NCBI GenBank assembly: GCA_943736015.1
Contig: OX031065.1
Location: forward strand, 39,632,427-39,696,426
Reading direction: 5' to 3'
Source: Tridacna crocea
Lineage: Eukaryota; Mollusca; Bivalvia; Cardiida; Cardiidae
DNA: 64,000 bases
Both the position numbers and the translations under genes were made by a program. The notes beneath the pieces are model-generated. The model made no database searches. It was given only the letters and a program-made list of their open reading frames with translations, and was not told the origin of the DNA. Shown in pieces: positions 1 to 13,000 of this stretch. Each line of letters begins with the position of its first letter. Position 1 is the stretch's first letter.

Positions 1-55
1 CCAATGCTTGCGATTGGGATCCGTCTTAAATTTTGTCGTTTGGTAAAGAAGTGAC
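1..55 (+). repeat. MITE right end, cut by window edge
   Basis: Contains TAAATTTTGTCGTTTGGTAA, the right terminus of the TTAA-MITE family. Confidence 0.55.
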
Positions 56-102
56 ACTTTACGTTCAGAATGTAGACGAGCCATGCTCTGGCAAAAGGAG
101 GT

Positions 103-237
103 TTAACCCTTTACCACATAACCCCGAGTTTTAGCAGCCCTGAGGAAGAAGCCTTTTTAAAACATCGTGGAAAAAGGAGAAAATGCTTTCAGTATGGACA
201 AGTCTTAATTTGAATTTATCGTTTGGTATAGAGTTAA
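103..237 (+). repeat. TTAA-flanked MITE, internally deleted
   Basis: Bounded by TTAA with CCCTTTACC at the left and GGTATAGAG at the right. The right palindrome arm is missing. Confidence 0.65.
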
Positions 238-521
238 TGCGTTCCCGTGATGCATTATACCAAGCCAGTCAGCACTGTAGTAGATCCTTAAAATCTTTAA
301 AGTACTGATCAACTCAGACTATACAACCGTTTCCGCAAAAATCAGTCCGCGTGCTTTAAAGTGGTCTTGATGTAAAATTTTTGTCATTGTCATAAAATAT
401 GTTAAATGTCATAAAAATAAAATTTCTTCTTGTAAAATATTGATACCTAAGTTGTTTAAATCTAACTTAAACAATGTTTAAAAGCGTTTAATTGATAATA
501 AATATTTACTCAAGTTTAATT

Positions 522-745
522 TTAACCCTTTACCAAACAATTCCTGGTTTTACGACTCTGAGATACAAGCCTTTTGAAAAGGGACATTCACTGTGGGAAA
601 AGGAGAAAGCTTTTTCTCCTATTCCCACAATGTTTTCTACCATGCTGGAAACAAATTTAAAATTCTGAGTTACGTTTATTTTGTCATCTGCAAGTGCTTT
701 CAATTTTGACTGGTCTAAAACTTTATCGTTTGATAAAGGGTAAAG
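522..745 (+). repeat. TTAA-MITE, short arm left
   Basis: Left end TTAACCCTTTACCAAACAAT, right end TTTGATAAAGGG followed by a mutated TTAA. The core palindrome is slightly shortened. Confidence 0.75.
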
Positions 746-1388
746 TAAAGTCAAAATAGGACCTTTATACATAGGCTATTTTTTAAGGTTTTGTTTAACC
801 GACTTCAATGGAGATTTGTAGACGATAAATGTTGGGATAACTTTACAAAATTTGCCATTTGAGTGTTTGAAACGTTGTCGGAAAAGTAGAAGTTTCACAT
901 TTTCTCTTCTTCTCCATGTTGTAAAAAATCATCTTGAACAAGATCGTTATTTAATTTCGAAATTGTTTGGTTAAAAAGATTGTAGGCCTAACTGTGTACT
1001 GGAGTCCCGGAAGATACAACCAGCTTGTGTTCGTTCGGGTTTTTAGTTCGCGGAGTACTTCAAACGCATAAGCGAATACAGAATAGTTTTTGCCGCATAT
1101 TGATACATAGCCAGTTTTAATTTTAGTACTCAAGCTATAGAATAACAAGTCACGGGTACAAAAACAGTTATCATATAAAGGCTTTTTGTAGAATTAAATT
1201 TATGTATCACAAGCTGATAAAATTACCAGGCAGCAGAAACATTTGACGGACGGAAAACACAGTCTCTTTGAAGATACTGGAATTGAATAGTCTATTTTGA
1301 AAAGTTAGACGAAAGACAACCTAATTTTGAGGTATTTTGTGCTTTGAATGTGAATGTTTGGAAAAGCGAAAAGTAACTACGCCAGTTT
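746..1388. other. No feature recognised
   Basis: AT-rich sequence without a supported gene or repeat. Confidence 0.4.
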
Positions 1389-1389
1389 T

Positions 1390-2480
1390 TATCTCACCTG
1401 AGCACAACGTGCTCAAGGGGAGCTTTTAGGATCACCCGCTGTCCGTCGTCCGTCGTGCGTCGTCCGTCGTGCGTCGTCAACAATTCTTTAAACATCAACT
1501 CCTAGACCGCCAGGCCAAATTGGACCAAACTTGGCTGGAATGTTCCTTGGGAGGTCCTCTTTAAAAAATTGTTCACAGAATTTGATTTCGTCAAAAACTC
1601 TGGTTGCCATGGCAACGAAATGGAATTTTTTAGGAAATTCTTTAAAAAATCTTCTTCTATGAAACCGCTGGTCAGATTTTAAAATAATTTCACAGAGATG
1701 TTCCTTGGGTGACAAAATGTTCGCGAAATTTTTATTCGTCAAGAAACATGGCTCTGGTGAATGGGGGCTTCTTGCACTATACAGAAATGAAGAAATTCTT
1801 AAAAATTCTTCTTCTCTGAAACCGCTGGCCAGATTTTGAAATAATTTCACAGAGATGTTCCTTGGATGACCCTTTTCAAAAATTGTTCGTGAAATTTTGA
1901 TCTGTCAAGAAACATGGCTCTGGTGAATGGGGGCTACTTGCGCTATAGGGAAATGAAGAAATTCTTAAAAATTCTTCTTCTCTCGAACGGCCTGTCAGAT
2001 TTTGAAATAATTTTACAGAGATGTTCCTTGGGTGAACCTTTTCAAAAATTTTTCGTGAAATTTTGATTCATCAAGAACCATGGCTCTGGTGAATTGGGGC
2101 TACATGCACTATAGGGCAATGAAGAAATTCTTGAAAATTCTTCTTCTCTGAAACGGCTGGTCAGATTTGAAAATTATTTCACAGAAATATTCCTTGAATG
2201 ACTTTTTTCAAAATTTGTTTGCGAAATTTTGATAGGTCAAGAAACCTGGCTCTGGTGAAGGGAGGCTACTTGCACTGTACGGAAATTAAGAAACTCCTAA
2301 AAATTCTTCTTTTCTGAAACTGCTGGTCAGATTTTGAAAGGACTTTTACAGGTGACCTTTTAAAAATTGCTTGGCAAAATAATGATTTTGTTTCCAGTGT
2401 TTCAATACCTTAAAAAAAAAAAGGCTATGGTCCTCTCAAAAATTCAGGTGAGCGATCCAGGGCCATCTTGGCCCTCTTGT
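1390..2480 (+). mobile_element. Tandem-core element, family 1 (pearl/Helentron-INE-like), copy 1
   Basis: Begins CTCACCTGAGCACAACGTGC with a hairpin against AAGGGGAGCTTTTAGG, followed by GTCCGTCGT repeats. The body consists of about five monomers of roughly 165 bp, each with GGTCAGATTTTGAAATAATT, GAAATTTTGAT, ATGGCTCTGGTGAATGGGG and GAAGAAATTCTT. It ends with TCAGGTGAGCGATCCAGGGC and a hairpin GGGCCATCTTGGCCC before TCTTG. It codes for nothing. Classification rests on structure: terminal hairpins, central tandem repeats, T-rich target, no TIR. Confidence 0.7.
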
Positions 2481-2551
2481 TGTATATTTCATCATGGTTT
2501 TGCATACTGTATATCATACTGTATATCAAATACATGCACTGGATATGGCCT

Positions 2552-2780
2552 GCAACACGCAAAAAGGGACATTCAGACATTTGCTTAAAGTGTCGTCTCG
2601 GATCAGCCTGCGCAATTCGCGCAGGCTGATCCGAGACGGCACTGTACGTCTACATTAGATCTTCTTCCTCAGTAGATTTCCGCAAAACATAAAAAATCAT
2701 GAAAACGGAAAGTTCCGTCTCGGATCAGCCTGTGCTGACACTTTACGCAGATGTCCGAATGTCCCTTTTCACGGGTTGCA
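2552..2780. repeat. Palindromic MITE with GATCAGCCTG hairpins
   Basis: Ends are GCAACACGCAAAAAGGGACA and its approximate inverse ending GGTTGC. It contains a near-perfect 44-bp hairpin at 2594-2637 based on TCTCGGATCAGCCTGCGC. A related copy lies at 33528-33774. I recognise this type from bivalve (Dreissena-like) sequence; that link is from memory. Confidence 0.65.
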
Positions 2781-3311
2781 AGCCAATCATACTGTATAAT
2801 CATCTATATATCAAATTTTCAACTCGACTTGTGTTTCAACGTAATATTCTCCAACTCGATATCGAAAACGGAGCTGTTGCTGAAAAAAAAAGTGCATGAT
2901 TGTAAACTGCAATAATGGGTACACTTGACGGAAAACAAAATGTTGAATTTATCTTCATATTAGTATAATCCGAAAGGCATTACTGGTGCTATGAATGGGC
3001 CCAGAGATAGGCCCGCAGAATAAACATATCTTGAGTAGCCGTTATATTATTTATTCGTTACAGACGAATACAAACAAGCTGCCTAAAGCTTAGCTTACAG
3101 CTGTACCAAAATGCATAATTTCAGGAACTTTCTGCTATGGAATTGGCTTGGCAATTTGCGGATTGGCGGATTACTTAAGAAACGTATGAAATGCCATTTG
3201 AAATGGTGAATACGCAAGATTTGCGTTTTCGCTCTCTACATATATCTGTACATTTCATTCCGTACATTTCCCCCTCCCCCGAAAATCGATGATGGGGTAT
3301 TCCTGTGATTA
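2781..3311. other. No feature recognised
   Basis: AT-rich, no supported gene. The short open frames here lack any recognisable motif. Confidence 0.4.
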
Positions 3312-3509
3312 TGCCGGTGTAATGCAGAGAAATGACCCTCCCCTACAAAATGATCCATGGGTTCATTTCTCTACGTAGAATAATGACCCTGGGGTTATTT
3401 CTTTACGTAGAATAATGACCCTGGGGTCATTTCTTCCCCCCACCCCCGTAGAGAAATGACCCATGGGTCATTTTGTAGGGGAGGGTCATTTTTCTTCATT
3501 ACACCGGCA
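3312..3509. repeat. Inverted-repeat element with internal tandem duplication
   Basis: Arms 3312-3375 and 3447-3509 (TGCCGGTGTAATGCAGAGAA and its inverse) enclose two tandem copies of a unit containing GAATAATGACCCTGGGGT. The repeated word AAATGACCC occurs many times. Likely a MITE. Confidence 0.7.
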
Positions 3510-3563
3510 AAAAGGTGTCACCGTGAGATACAAAAAGACACACACGAAACGCATTTACATATG

Positions 3564-3690
3564 TAACTCTTTACCAAACGACAAAATTTTAGACGAGTTC
3601 ATATTGAAAGCATTTGCAGACGACAAAAAATAATGCGACTTTAAAGTTGAAATTTGTTCTGGAAAGGGCGGAAAACATTGTGGGAATTTG
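3564..3690 (-). repeat. Truncated TTAA-MITE, long arm only
   Basis: Starts AACTCTTTACCAAACGACAA and runs through GCATTTGCAGACGAC to GAAAACATTGTGGGA, then stops at the palindrome. Confidence 0.65.
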
Positions 3691-3937
3691 CGAGTTTCAT
3701 CCGCGGGTGACTCTTGTATTCAAGCCAAGAATTTTTCAGGTGGATAGATCTATTCGGAAAAAATATTTCAAATACTGAATTTTAAGGATTAAAAGATCCA
3801 CATTCATGTTTTTATTCTCTATTTTCAGGTTTAAGAGAAAGCACTGTATCTGACAGAGATTACAAGAGGGGATGTTTTAGCTGCAGTTCTAATATTCAGT
3901 ACATGCTTCAAGTGATTCCACACCAGACTTTACAGAT
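3691..3937 (+). other. Probable 5' UTR / upstream region of the receptor gene
   Basis: Sequence directly before the start codon. CTATTTTCAG at about 3819-3828 could be the acceptor of a first non-coding exon's partner, which would leave about 110 bp of 5' UTR in exon 1. No TATA box is convincing. Confidence 0.35.
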
Positions 3938-4028
3938 ATGGACCGTTCCATGTATCTTACCTTCGTTTTATCTTTGATCATCACAGCCGTAGCTTTGTGT
4001 AATGGTCAGACATCGGATTCTGATCAAG
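3938..4028 (+). CDS. Exon 1: start codon and signal peptide
   Basis: ATG opens MDRSMYLTFVLSLIITAV, a short polar start followed by a hydrophobic core, then A-L-C-N-G-Q. This is a good secretory signal with likely cleavage near residue 22-24. A donor GTGATT follows CAAG and the exon ends in phase 1. The leftover G plus AT from exon 2 makes an Asp codon, so the join is in frame. An AG after a pyrimidine-rich tract near 3828 could be the acceptor of a 5' UTR exon. I chose this ATG because it is the only upstream coding start giving a signal peptide with matching phase. Confidence 0.75.
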
Positions 4029-7000
4029 GTGATTGTTCAGCATTGTTTGATTAATTCTCATTAAATAGGCCTAATAACAGTTTTCTAATAGATCGTCTTT
4101 TCACCATCTAAAATTATGACCTTATCTCTCGCTAGATGGCATTCTATAAATACTCATCTATCTAGTATGGGCATCCTGGGTACAGAACCGAACCACTTTT
4201 CTACGCGACAACCGTCATTTTGAATGTAAAACTAAAATAAAGATTTACTCAATAAAACGCTACCTCATGCATTTACACTCAGCTATTATCAGCAGTTTAG
4301 AGAAATCTGGAGCTAAAGCAGGTCTCATTTCTCCTCTTGATAACGTATTGATAAAAGCTATTTTCAACATTGCTACTTTATAGAGCGTATTATTACAGTC
4401 AGCCCGCTTTCGGGGCTAGTGGTGCGTCATATAAGACAGTTGAATCGACTCTCTTGCACTCCGGATCATTCACATTCACCTCTGTAGTGGACTAAGAAAG
4501 AAGTTCGTCAGTACGTGATGCTTTCGTCACATGACCAGAACTCAAAATGGCGACGCAAACGCCGGTGAAAGAAAGACCAATATCGCTTACTTTGTGTGTT
4601 GTTGAAACAGCATACGGCCAGTCAGACTAAGTGGTAGGAAATGTGAAAAAGACAAATTTTGTGAAAAGCTTGAATGTCTTTTAAAGGACCATAACTTGTT
4701 TTGTTTTTTAATCTTATAACCTAAGTTTTATCGGCGTGTCAAAACTGTTGTCATCATTCATGGGCGCAGCCATTTTTGTTAAACTTGGCGTAAGATTCTG
4801 ATTAGTAAAAAGGTTAAAAAATAGTTCCATTGTATTCAGGTAAATTCATCGCTTTGAACGCACCTATAATTCATCCAGAATCATATTTCCTTTGTCTACC
4901 TTATAATTTTACACATGAAACAGTTAAACAGTAACAAAACATCTTTTCCTCGGTTTGACAAGATTCATGTCATTTAGCCCATCGCAGAGATGTATGTGAG
5001 AACGACAACTCTGCTCGGAGATTGAGTCGAATCTTCGAAGAATATGACATGCGCAGACAACGAAAATTATGATATTTATATGGAAGTTCGCGACCATTTT
5101 TTGTGTGTGTGTGTGTGTTACTGTGTTGAATCGAGCCTAATGATGTCATACCTATTATTGATAGTCGTCTGCGAAATTTGCAGGAAAATGAGGTTACATA
5201 GATCTAGGCAACTCGGCATAGTTGAAAAAACTCATTTTGAACACACATCATTCAACAAAGACAAAAAAAAACCAAACATTGCCTTAAAAATTAAATGTTA
5301 TTTAAGGAATGAAGAGAATTCTTTTGTTTTTATGGAGGTATGAAAGAAAAACTAATCACACTGTACGAAATCACAAAAGTGTGATTAGGTTTTTTTTCTT
5401 CATGTATACTCCATGAAAACAAAAAAAAAAATATCTTCATTCCTTATAATAATCACAGACAATAAATATACACTTGAAAATTGTATGTGGTTACTATAGT
5501 ATTGAACATTTGCAGGTTTAGTAGCTTTATTACTAGAAGTTCAATACGCTAGAACAAAGCAGAAAAATAAAATTGTTAGAACCCAGCAAAGTGACAACAT
5601 TTAGGTTTTCAGCTCTCTCGTTGAATTTACTGTTGGATATTTTATCAATATTTGGAGAATATAAATTCAGCTAGCAAGTTGAACTTCGGATTCGATAATG
5701 ATCAGAAAGAAGAAAGAGGACTATTATGAAATCTCGTATACATGTACATGTTTGTTTACATTATTTTGACTGCAAAAGTAGTCCCGGCAGTGCTGAAATT
5801 TTTTTTTTCAAGGAGCTATGAAAAACAATTTTCAGCCAATCAGAATTCGCCAATGTTCATGAAAACAACTAATATTGAATTATTTAATGAATTAAGAGAA
5901 CTTTTTTTTTTCATGGAGGTATAATTCAATATTAGTTGTTTTCATGGACATTGGCGAGTTCTGATTGGCTGAATTTTTTTTTTTTCATAGGTCTATGAAA
6001 ATTTTTTTTCAGCAGTTCCAGGACTACTTTTGCAAAATAATGTAAACAAACATGTATACGATATTTCATAATGGTCTTCTTTCTGATCTTTATCGAGTCC
6101 GAATATATTTTCTTTAAATATTGATAAAAATATCCAACAGCATATTCAAAGAGAGAGCTGAAAACTCATTGTCACTTTGCTGGGTTCTAACAATCTTATT
6201 TTCAGCTTTGTTCTAGCGTATTGAACTTCTAGTAATAAAGCTACTGAACCTGCAAATGGTCAATACTATAGTGACGTAAAGTAATTTTCAAGTGTATATT
6301 TATTGTCTGTGATATTGAATTATGAGGAATGAAGATTTTTTTTTTTTTTCGTTTTCATGGAGGTATGAAAAAAAAAAACCCTAATCACACTACAGTGTGA
6401 TTAGTTTTTTTTTTTTTTTCATATCTCTTTGAAAACAAAAAAAAAAAATCTCTTCGTTCCTTAAATAAAAAAAAAAAAAAAAACTAATCACACGTTTCAT
6501 TCAAAAGTGTGATTAGGTTTTTTTTTCATACCTCCATGAAAACGAAAAAAGAAATCTCTTCATTCCTTATAATTCAATATCACAGACAACAAATACAGTA
6601 TCGTGCCAAAAGTGAGTGAACTTTTGTAATGGCCGCCAAATTGCAAAACCAAAATAACACAACTTTCAACATGAAACTTACCTATTTAAATTCATTTTCA
6701 GTAATCAGTACTTTGTCATGCTGCCTTTTTGGATCAAAACTTCTCTAATTCTTCTGGGTAGGGTGGAATATAATTTTTGAACATAAGTAACGGATATTTC
6801 ATTCCAGGAGGTCAGTAGTTGGGTTTTCAAGTCATTTATGTTATGGATCAGATAAAGTTTGGATTTTATTTTGTTTTTTAATAATAACCAAATATTTTCA
6901 ATCGGACTAAGATCTGGGGACTGTGCTGGCCAGAAAAACACAGGGATGTTGTTTCTTTCTTTCCAAGCTGTAGCTTCACGGCTTTTATGAGCAGGTGCAT

Positions 7001-10000
7001 TATCCTCTCGGAAGACCCAGGAATTGTCATCAAAATGTTTAGCAATAGATGGCCATAAATACTGTTCTAGGGTCTGAATGTACTTTTGACTGTTCATATT
7101 TCCATCTATGAAAGCAAGCATGCCAGTTCCTGAATAACAAATACAGCCCCAGACCATAACCTTTAAATTGGTTTTCACATTAGCAGCCACATACCCTAAA
7201 CACTCAGGTCTCCATTTTTCACTCGCTTTCCTCCAAACTGTAAGTTGACCATCAGGCTTTAAGTTTATCATCATTTCATCACTGAAAATCACATTTTTCC
7301 AGTTTGATTCCATAGTCCAAGTTAATTTAGTCCTACACCAGAAAACGCGCCTTCGTTTGTTGACAGTAGTGATATTCACTCTCTTCCTTAAAGATCGTCT
7401 TTTATATCCTAAGGAATGTAAATTTCTTTGCGCTGTTCTAACAGAACACTTTCCAAAGGCTGACGAGTTGAAATATGCAGCAATTTCCCGGAGAGGTTGT
7501 CGTCGATCTGATTTTACAATCCTTGAAAGTTTCCGAAGTCCCCGGTCATCTACGATTTTAGGCCGACAGCTTCGAGGCATATTTTCTGTCGATCCACGGC
7601 TCCGAAATCGCTTTAAAACCATTGAAACGGTAGATTTACTCCTCCCCAACACTTTACAGACATCCACCAATCGATGACCTTCTTCTACCATAGATATAAT
7701 TTGGGTTTTTTCGTCCTCGGACAGTTGTTTTCCGTGCTTTCTCATCTTTCGAAATTCTGGCGGTCCGATATAAACAAACGACAAAATAAGATCATTTCCG
7801 GTTCGAAAAAAAGAATACAGGAGTTCCTTCCCCTAGTCGCACGCGCGCGTCCCTTAATACATTCGTACCCGCATAGCGACGCTTTATTTCTACTGATATT
7901 CTAAACCTGTATGGCGGCCATTTAAAAAGTTCACTCACTTTTTGCACGACGCTGTAGATCTATACACTTGAAAATTACTAACTGCTTTTTTCATTGAAAA
8001 TCTAACATTGCGTATTTATATAATGTCCATTTCATTCATAATTCATAGCGCGGTAAAACTGCTGGTTCATGACGTTACAACAATGACGTAAATACATGAC
8101 GTCACTATAGTATTGACCATTTGCAGGTTCAGTAGCTTTATTACTAGAAGTTCTATACGCTAGATCTAACAAGGGTAACACAGGAAGTGATATCGGACCT
8201 GGGCATTTTCATAACTTATGTCCGCCATATTGAAAAGTAAGTACGATATGAAAATAGAATGAGGCTACCTTGGGTGGATACAAACGGACTACAAAGACTC
8301 TCATGTACTTATCAAAGACGTTAGATGAATACATTTAATAGTCTGGTTTTTTAGACAGGAAGCAGATGTCTATATGCACAAACACTTCAAATGACCAAAT
8401 ATCAAAAAGTGATTGGGTTTTAATAGTTGGTCGAAGTCTATTCCATTATTATACATGTAAGTAGTTAACAAAAGCTTTGACAAAAAACAAAGTCCCTAGG
8501 CATTGTACGCTTTGGAGGTCTAAAGACTTAAAATTCAGATCATTTAAAGGAACGATTACAAAAAAAAAAAATCTTACCAAACACGCACACCAGTGACTTT
8601 ATAACAAGGGTCCGATATAACTACATGTAGGCTCCTTGACCGTATTACCGGTGCACTTAGTTTACGAGATCTCTGGTAAAAAATCGATGTACTTGTTATC
8701 AACTTTTTTTTCAGTAATTAAAACTTTGATTTCATCTCTACAACATCAAATCATTTGAAATTGTATAGGAAGTACCTAAGTTATGCTATTCAGACTTGTC
8801 TAGCATTACCACGCAACTTTCGGTTCAGCCATTTTGTACCAATTACCGGTGTATGGGTAAAATTCACTCCCACAAAACTACCCTCTATATTCATGCAGTT
8901 CTGTATAATTTCATATAGTGCTGTTAACAAGTTGTTTGTTTGGATATTTGTCTTATGGAGGACAAAAAGCTTTCATTTTTTCAAGAATTTTGTGGTTTAT
9001 TTGTATTTGATTTTGAAATTTCAATAAATCTTTACCTTCAATAACTTCATATGATTAGAGACACAGATTAGTGTATTGTATGTCTCTGATATGACTATAA
9101 CTTATTGATCACAGTGTGGGCAAAGAAACTGTGCCCCCCTCCTAACAGCTCTGACCTTTGAACAATAAGTTAAATGTGTCCAATGTTGGCAGTGATCACA
9201 CTGGGCCCAATTAACAAACTCAGTGACATATGTAAGGTTCATAGTAGGTGGATTTCTTTTATTACATACACAACAGACGTCATCTCCTTCTTCATCTGAT
9301 GATGATAACAGTGAAAAGTCAGAGTCATTAGGTGGAGGGATATTTTCTTTTGAACAACATGGCGTTGGGGATTGGGTCTGAACTAAAGGCATCTTTGTCG
9401 GGGGTTTAAATAGATCTATGGATTTGGTAGTTTTGCATACTGATTTTGTGGTAACTTTAGCCTTTGCTTCAAGAATTTTGGTATTCTTATTTGAAGATAG
9501 GTTGCCTACAATTGGTGGGGGAACAAATCTTCTCTTTTTTGCTGCTGAAGCAGCAACAATCTTTCGACTTGAGAGAAATTCCTCTGCTTTTTGTGAAGTG
9601 CTCTGTGAATCACTTTTTTCAGACAAAATCTCAACACTTGCCCCATTTTCTACATAGATATTTGCAGGCATTGTCTTAATTTCATGTATTTGATCCCTCG
9701 GAATTGGATAAATACCAGTTTTGCGAAAAGCATTGACAATGTTACTTGGTGAAAAGGCTTTTAAATAAGCATTTGATGACAACTCTGCAACCACATATTT
9801 ATTTACAGTTTGCCCTGGATTTTTTCTCATATAGGTCTGACATTCAATGTTGTACATTGCTTTTAAAGGCCCAAAACATGCCACATCTAAGGGTTGAGTT
9901 ACATGGGATGTGTGTGGTGGCAAAATATAGAATTCTATACCATGTTCTTTGCCCCAGTTTGTTAAAGTGAGGGATACATGAGGCTTATGTCCATCGAAAA

Positions 10001-13000
10001 CTATCAGGTGAATTTGACCTTCATCAATATTGACATGTCTTAGAAAATGATTAGCAAGATAGTTCTTGAATGTTGCTGAATTTGACCAGCCGGTTTCACT
10101 CATTTCCCCCGCTGCTCCAGGGCAGGTATTTTTCATCAGATCATCAGACCATCTCTTGCCAGGGAATATAAAATAAGGTGGAATGCATCGACCCCCAGCA
10201 TTACCACATCCAATAAGGGTGACATTTTTCCCTCTAGGTGATGTCACTGCCTGTGGAGTAGCTCCTTTTGGGCATAAAACTTTAGGTGGGGTGTGTTCCA
10301 TCAAGATGCCCGATTCATCAATATTCCAAATCCTATCTGGGTGTACTTCAAGATTCAGCTTTTTGAAAGTTTGTTTCAACTCCGCAAAATGTTTATCAAT
10401 AGCGTGCTGAGATGTTGCTCTTGCCCTAACAATGGCCAGCTTCTCAGGTTTTGCAAGATGATTGTTGCTCCACCTCTTCTTAAAACCTTGATACCATGAT
10501 CCTTTAAGGGTAGGGTCAGTGGTGGACTTCTTTCCTAGTATGACTGCAAACTCAAATGCCATATCCAAAAAAGCCTGTCTAGAATAGCCATACCAAATGT
10601 TTGACATGGATGTCATGTGATCTATCAGGTTTTTTTCCTCTTCCAAAGTGAACAGAGGTACAGGTCCAGGGCTGGGTAAATGATCTACAGGTTGCAATCC
10701 CAAATGTCTATCCCTCAGAGTGCTTTCAGGAACACAGTATACTCTAGCAGCCTTGTAAACCGACATCTTACCAGTCTCAACAGCTTTATATGCAAGACCA
10801 AGATTGGCAGTATCATAGTTTCGTTTCCTTTTCACTTGGCCAATGGTAGGAAACTGAAAAGGAAGAAAAATCAATATCAGGTTTTATACACAATTTGCTT
10901 ATTTTTTAAAAACAGTATTTTTTGGTAGGACTTATTGCAAGGGTAAGTTTTTACCCCGACAGCGTTTCTAAGTACGCCAAGCAGATGACAAAATTCTCTT
11001 GACACAAAATTTCACATTATTCTTGAGTTAGTTTGAAAGACAGTAACAAAATATGAGGAATATGAAGTTCCAGGTAAGAAAATAGGTATTTACCTTGAAA
11101 AAACTCATTCTCCGGGATTCTGACAGTTTTGACAGTTGGAGGGAAATTTCTTCTGTTTACCATGAACATTTCGTGTATGCAAATTTATTACGTCACGATA
11201 TATTCGGGATATTCGGATTGCACCGGTGTTTCGTATACACCGGTAATGGGGTCACTGAGCATACCTGTGACGTCAGAATGACGTAGGATGGTCCTCGATG
11301 GTACCGCGGTACTTAATTTTGCCGAAAATTACTGCAAGATAGGAAACTCACATGTATTATATAATCTAATACTGTTATAAACTGTTGCATGTAAAGTTAC
11401 AATAACTGAACTATCAAAGCTGAAGTCGTGTTTTTCAGACAAAAATATCTAGGTCAAGTTAACATGTTGACTACATGTACTCCGAAAGGAGTCTGCTATG
11501 GTAATTTGGAAAATCATAAATAAAAGAGAGATGTATGTTCAAAGTATAATTTCGTACCGTAGTTTTTGTTTCCGGCGAGTACTATGACGCCACAGCAGAT
11601 GACCTTTACTCGTCAAAAATAAATTGTCGGTTTTTTGAAGAGTTCGGGATAATTATTTTCAAAACACGGAGGAAAAGTGTCTTTATCATTGCAATTTGTG
11701 AATATAGAAAGTAACTTATCATTAATGAAGAAATATCTATTATTTTTGATCAATGAGATACAAAACACGTCTGCTTTCCATTTGATAGACTAAACAGCGG
11801 TTAGATGGCGCTATGTATGCAAATTAGGTATTTTCCGGATTACCGCGTACCTATCGTAGATGAAGCGGTACCAGCGGGGACGACTATACGTGTGAGGAAT
11901 GAATTAAGCTGAAAAAAAGATTGTTAGAACCCAGAGCTCTAAGTGACAATGAGTTTTCAGCTTTCTTTGAATTTGCTGTTGGATATTTTTATCAATATTT
12001 AGATAAAATAAATTCAGCAAGCAAAGTGAACTTCGGACTCGATAAAGATCAGAAAGAAGACTGTTATGAAATCTCGTATACATTTTTGTTTACATTACTT
12101 TTCAAAAGTAGTCCCGGCACTGCTGAAAAAAAATTTCCATTGAGCTATGAAAAAAATTCAGCCAATCAGAACTCGCCAATGTCCATGAAAACAACTAATA
12201 TTGAATTATTTCAAAATAAATGGACATGTCCTGCATCCATAAAGACATTAAGTGGTTAACGACTTGTATGACAAATGTTTGCACGTATCCTAAAGCGAAG
12301 GATTTTTTTTGTCGTTGATATTGAATCAAAAGTACTCATAATGATATGTATTTTTCACACATGTACGATATAATGGTATTGGATCTATTGGTGCACTGTG
12401 ACAAGTTGCTCTTTCTTCGGCTGGTATTGCATCCTCGGATACCCCGGGGTCTCCCTATTTGCTACGCTACATCGACCTCTGGGACAATTGATTGAATTTC
12501 CCTCGCTTTACCGCTGGCCGAATGCTGGCTTTTCATTGGTTCCATCATCATTTTGTGATGGGCGAGTGGACTGTACGCTATGACGTTTCGTATCGATTTT
12601 CGGCGGCTGATTCAAAGTTTTATTAGTCAATTGTCCCAGGGTCGATGTAGCGTAGCAAATACGGAGACCCCGGGGTATCCGAGGATGGTAGTATTGGTGA
12701 AGTGAAGAAAAAAAGGATCTCTTGTCACCGTAAATTAATAAAATTCTGTTGATAAGGTGTTACAGACCAAACAATGATACAAATGCAAGAAATTTAAAGC
12801 TGTGGAATTTGGAGGTATGGCTGTGTCCACTTGAAAATTATTGTTGGAAAAGGAGAAATCATTTCTATTGAATAATTTTCATTTTTATGTCCTATTGAAG
12901 AAAAATTAAATGAAAGAAAAATTATATCAATTAAGCCATATTTTAGATCTAATTGCTCAATATATAGCACCATCACCCTGGACCTTGGCTTAACATCTCA

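Larger units (their letters stand above)
8169..11912 (-). mobile_element. Insertion carrying the pogo-like transposase; ends not resolved
   Basis: The foldback repeat is continuous up to about 8168 (ATACGCTAGATCTA) and resumes near 11907 (CTGAAAAAAAGATTGTTAG), as judged from its other copies, so the sequence between them was inserted. A TA is present at both candidate junctions, which fits a pogo-type target, but I could not find convincing terminal inverted repeats. The outer 0.8-0.9 kb on each side may include further nested DNA. Apart from the transposase I see no gene in it. Confidence 0.45.
6507..12215 (+). repeat. Third copy of the foldback repeat unit, split by two transposon insertions
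   Basis: Pieces at 6507-6595, 7957-8168 and 11907-12215 together match the unit seen at 5344-5930. The first gap is the Tc1 element and the second the pogo-like insertion, so the repeat is older than both. The last piece ends with AACTAATATTGAATTATT, the inner end of the unit. Confidence 0.7.

Noticed and set aside
1488..1850. 120-codon minus-strand open frame, with similar frames at 47721-47948, 50979-51275, 54580-54928 and 55015-55311
   Set aside because: They recur only because the tandem monomers of the family 1 element keep a frame open. The sequences repeat with the monomer and match no protein family.
7357..7904. Plus-strand open frames opposite the Tc1 transposase
   Set aside because: Shadows of the transposase on the other strand, with no domain.
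9418..10499. Plus-strand open frames opposite the pogo-like transposase
   Set aside because: Antisense shadows of the transposase.
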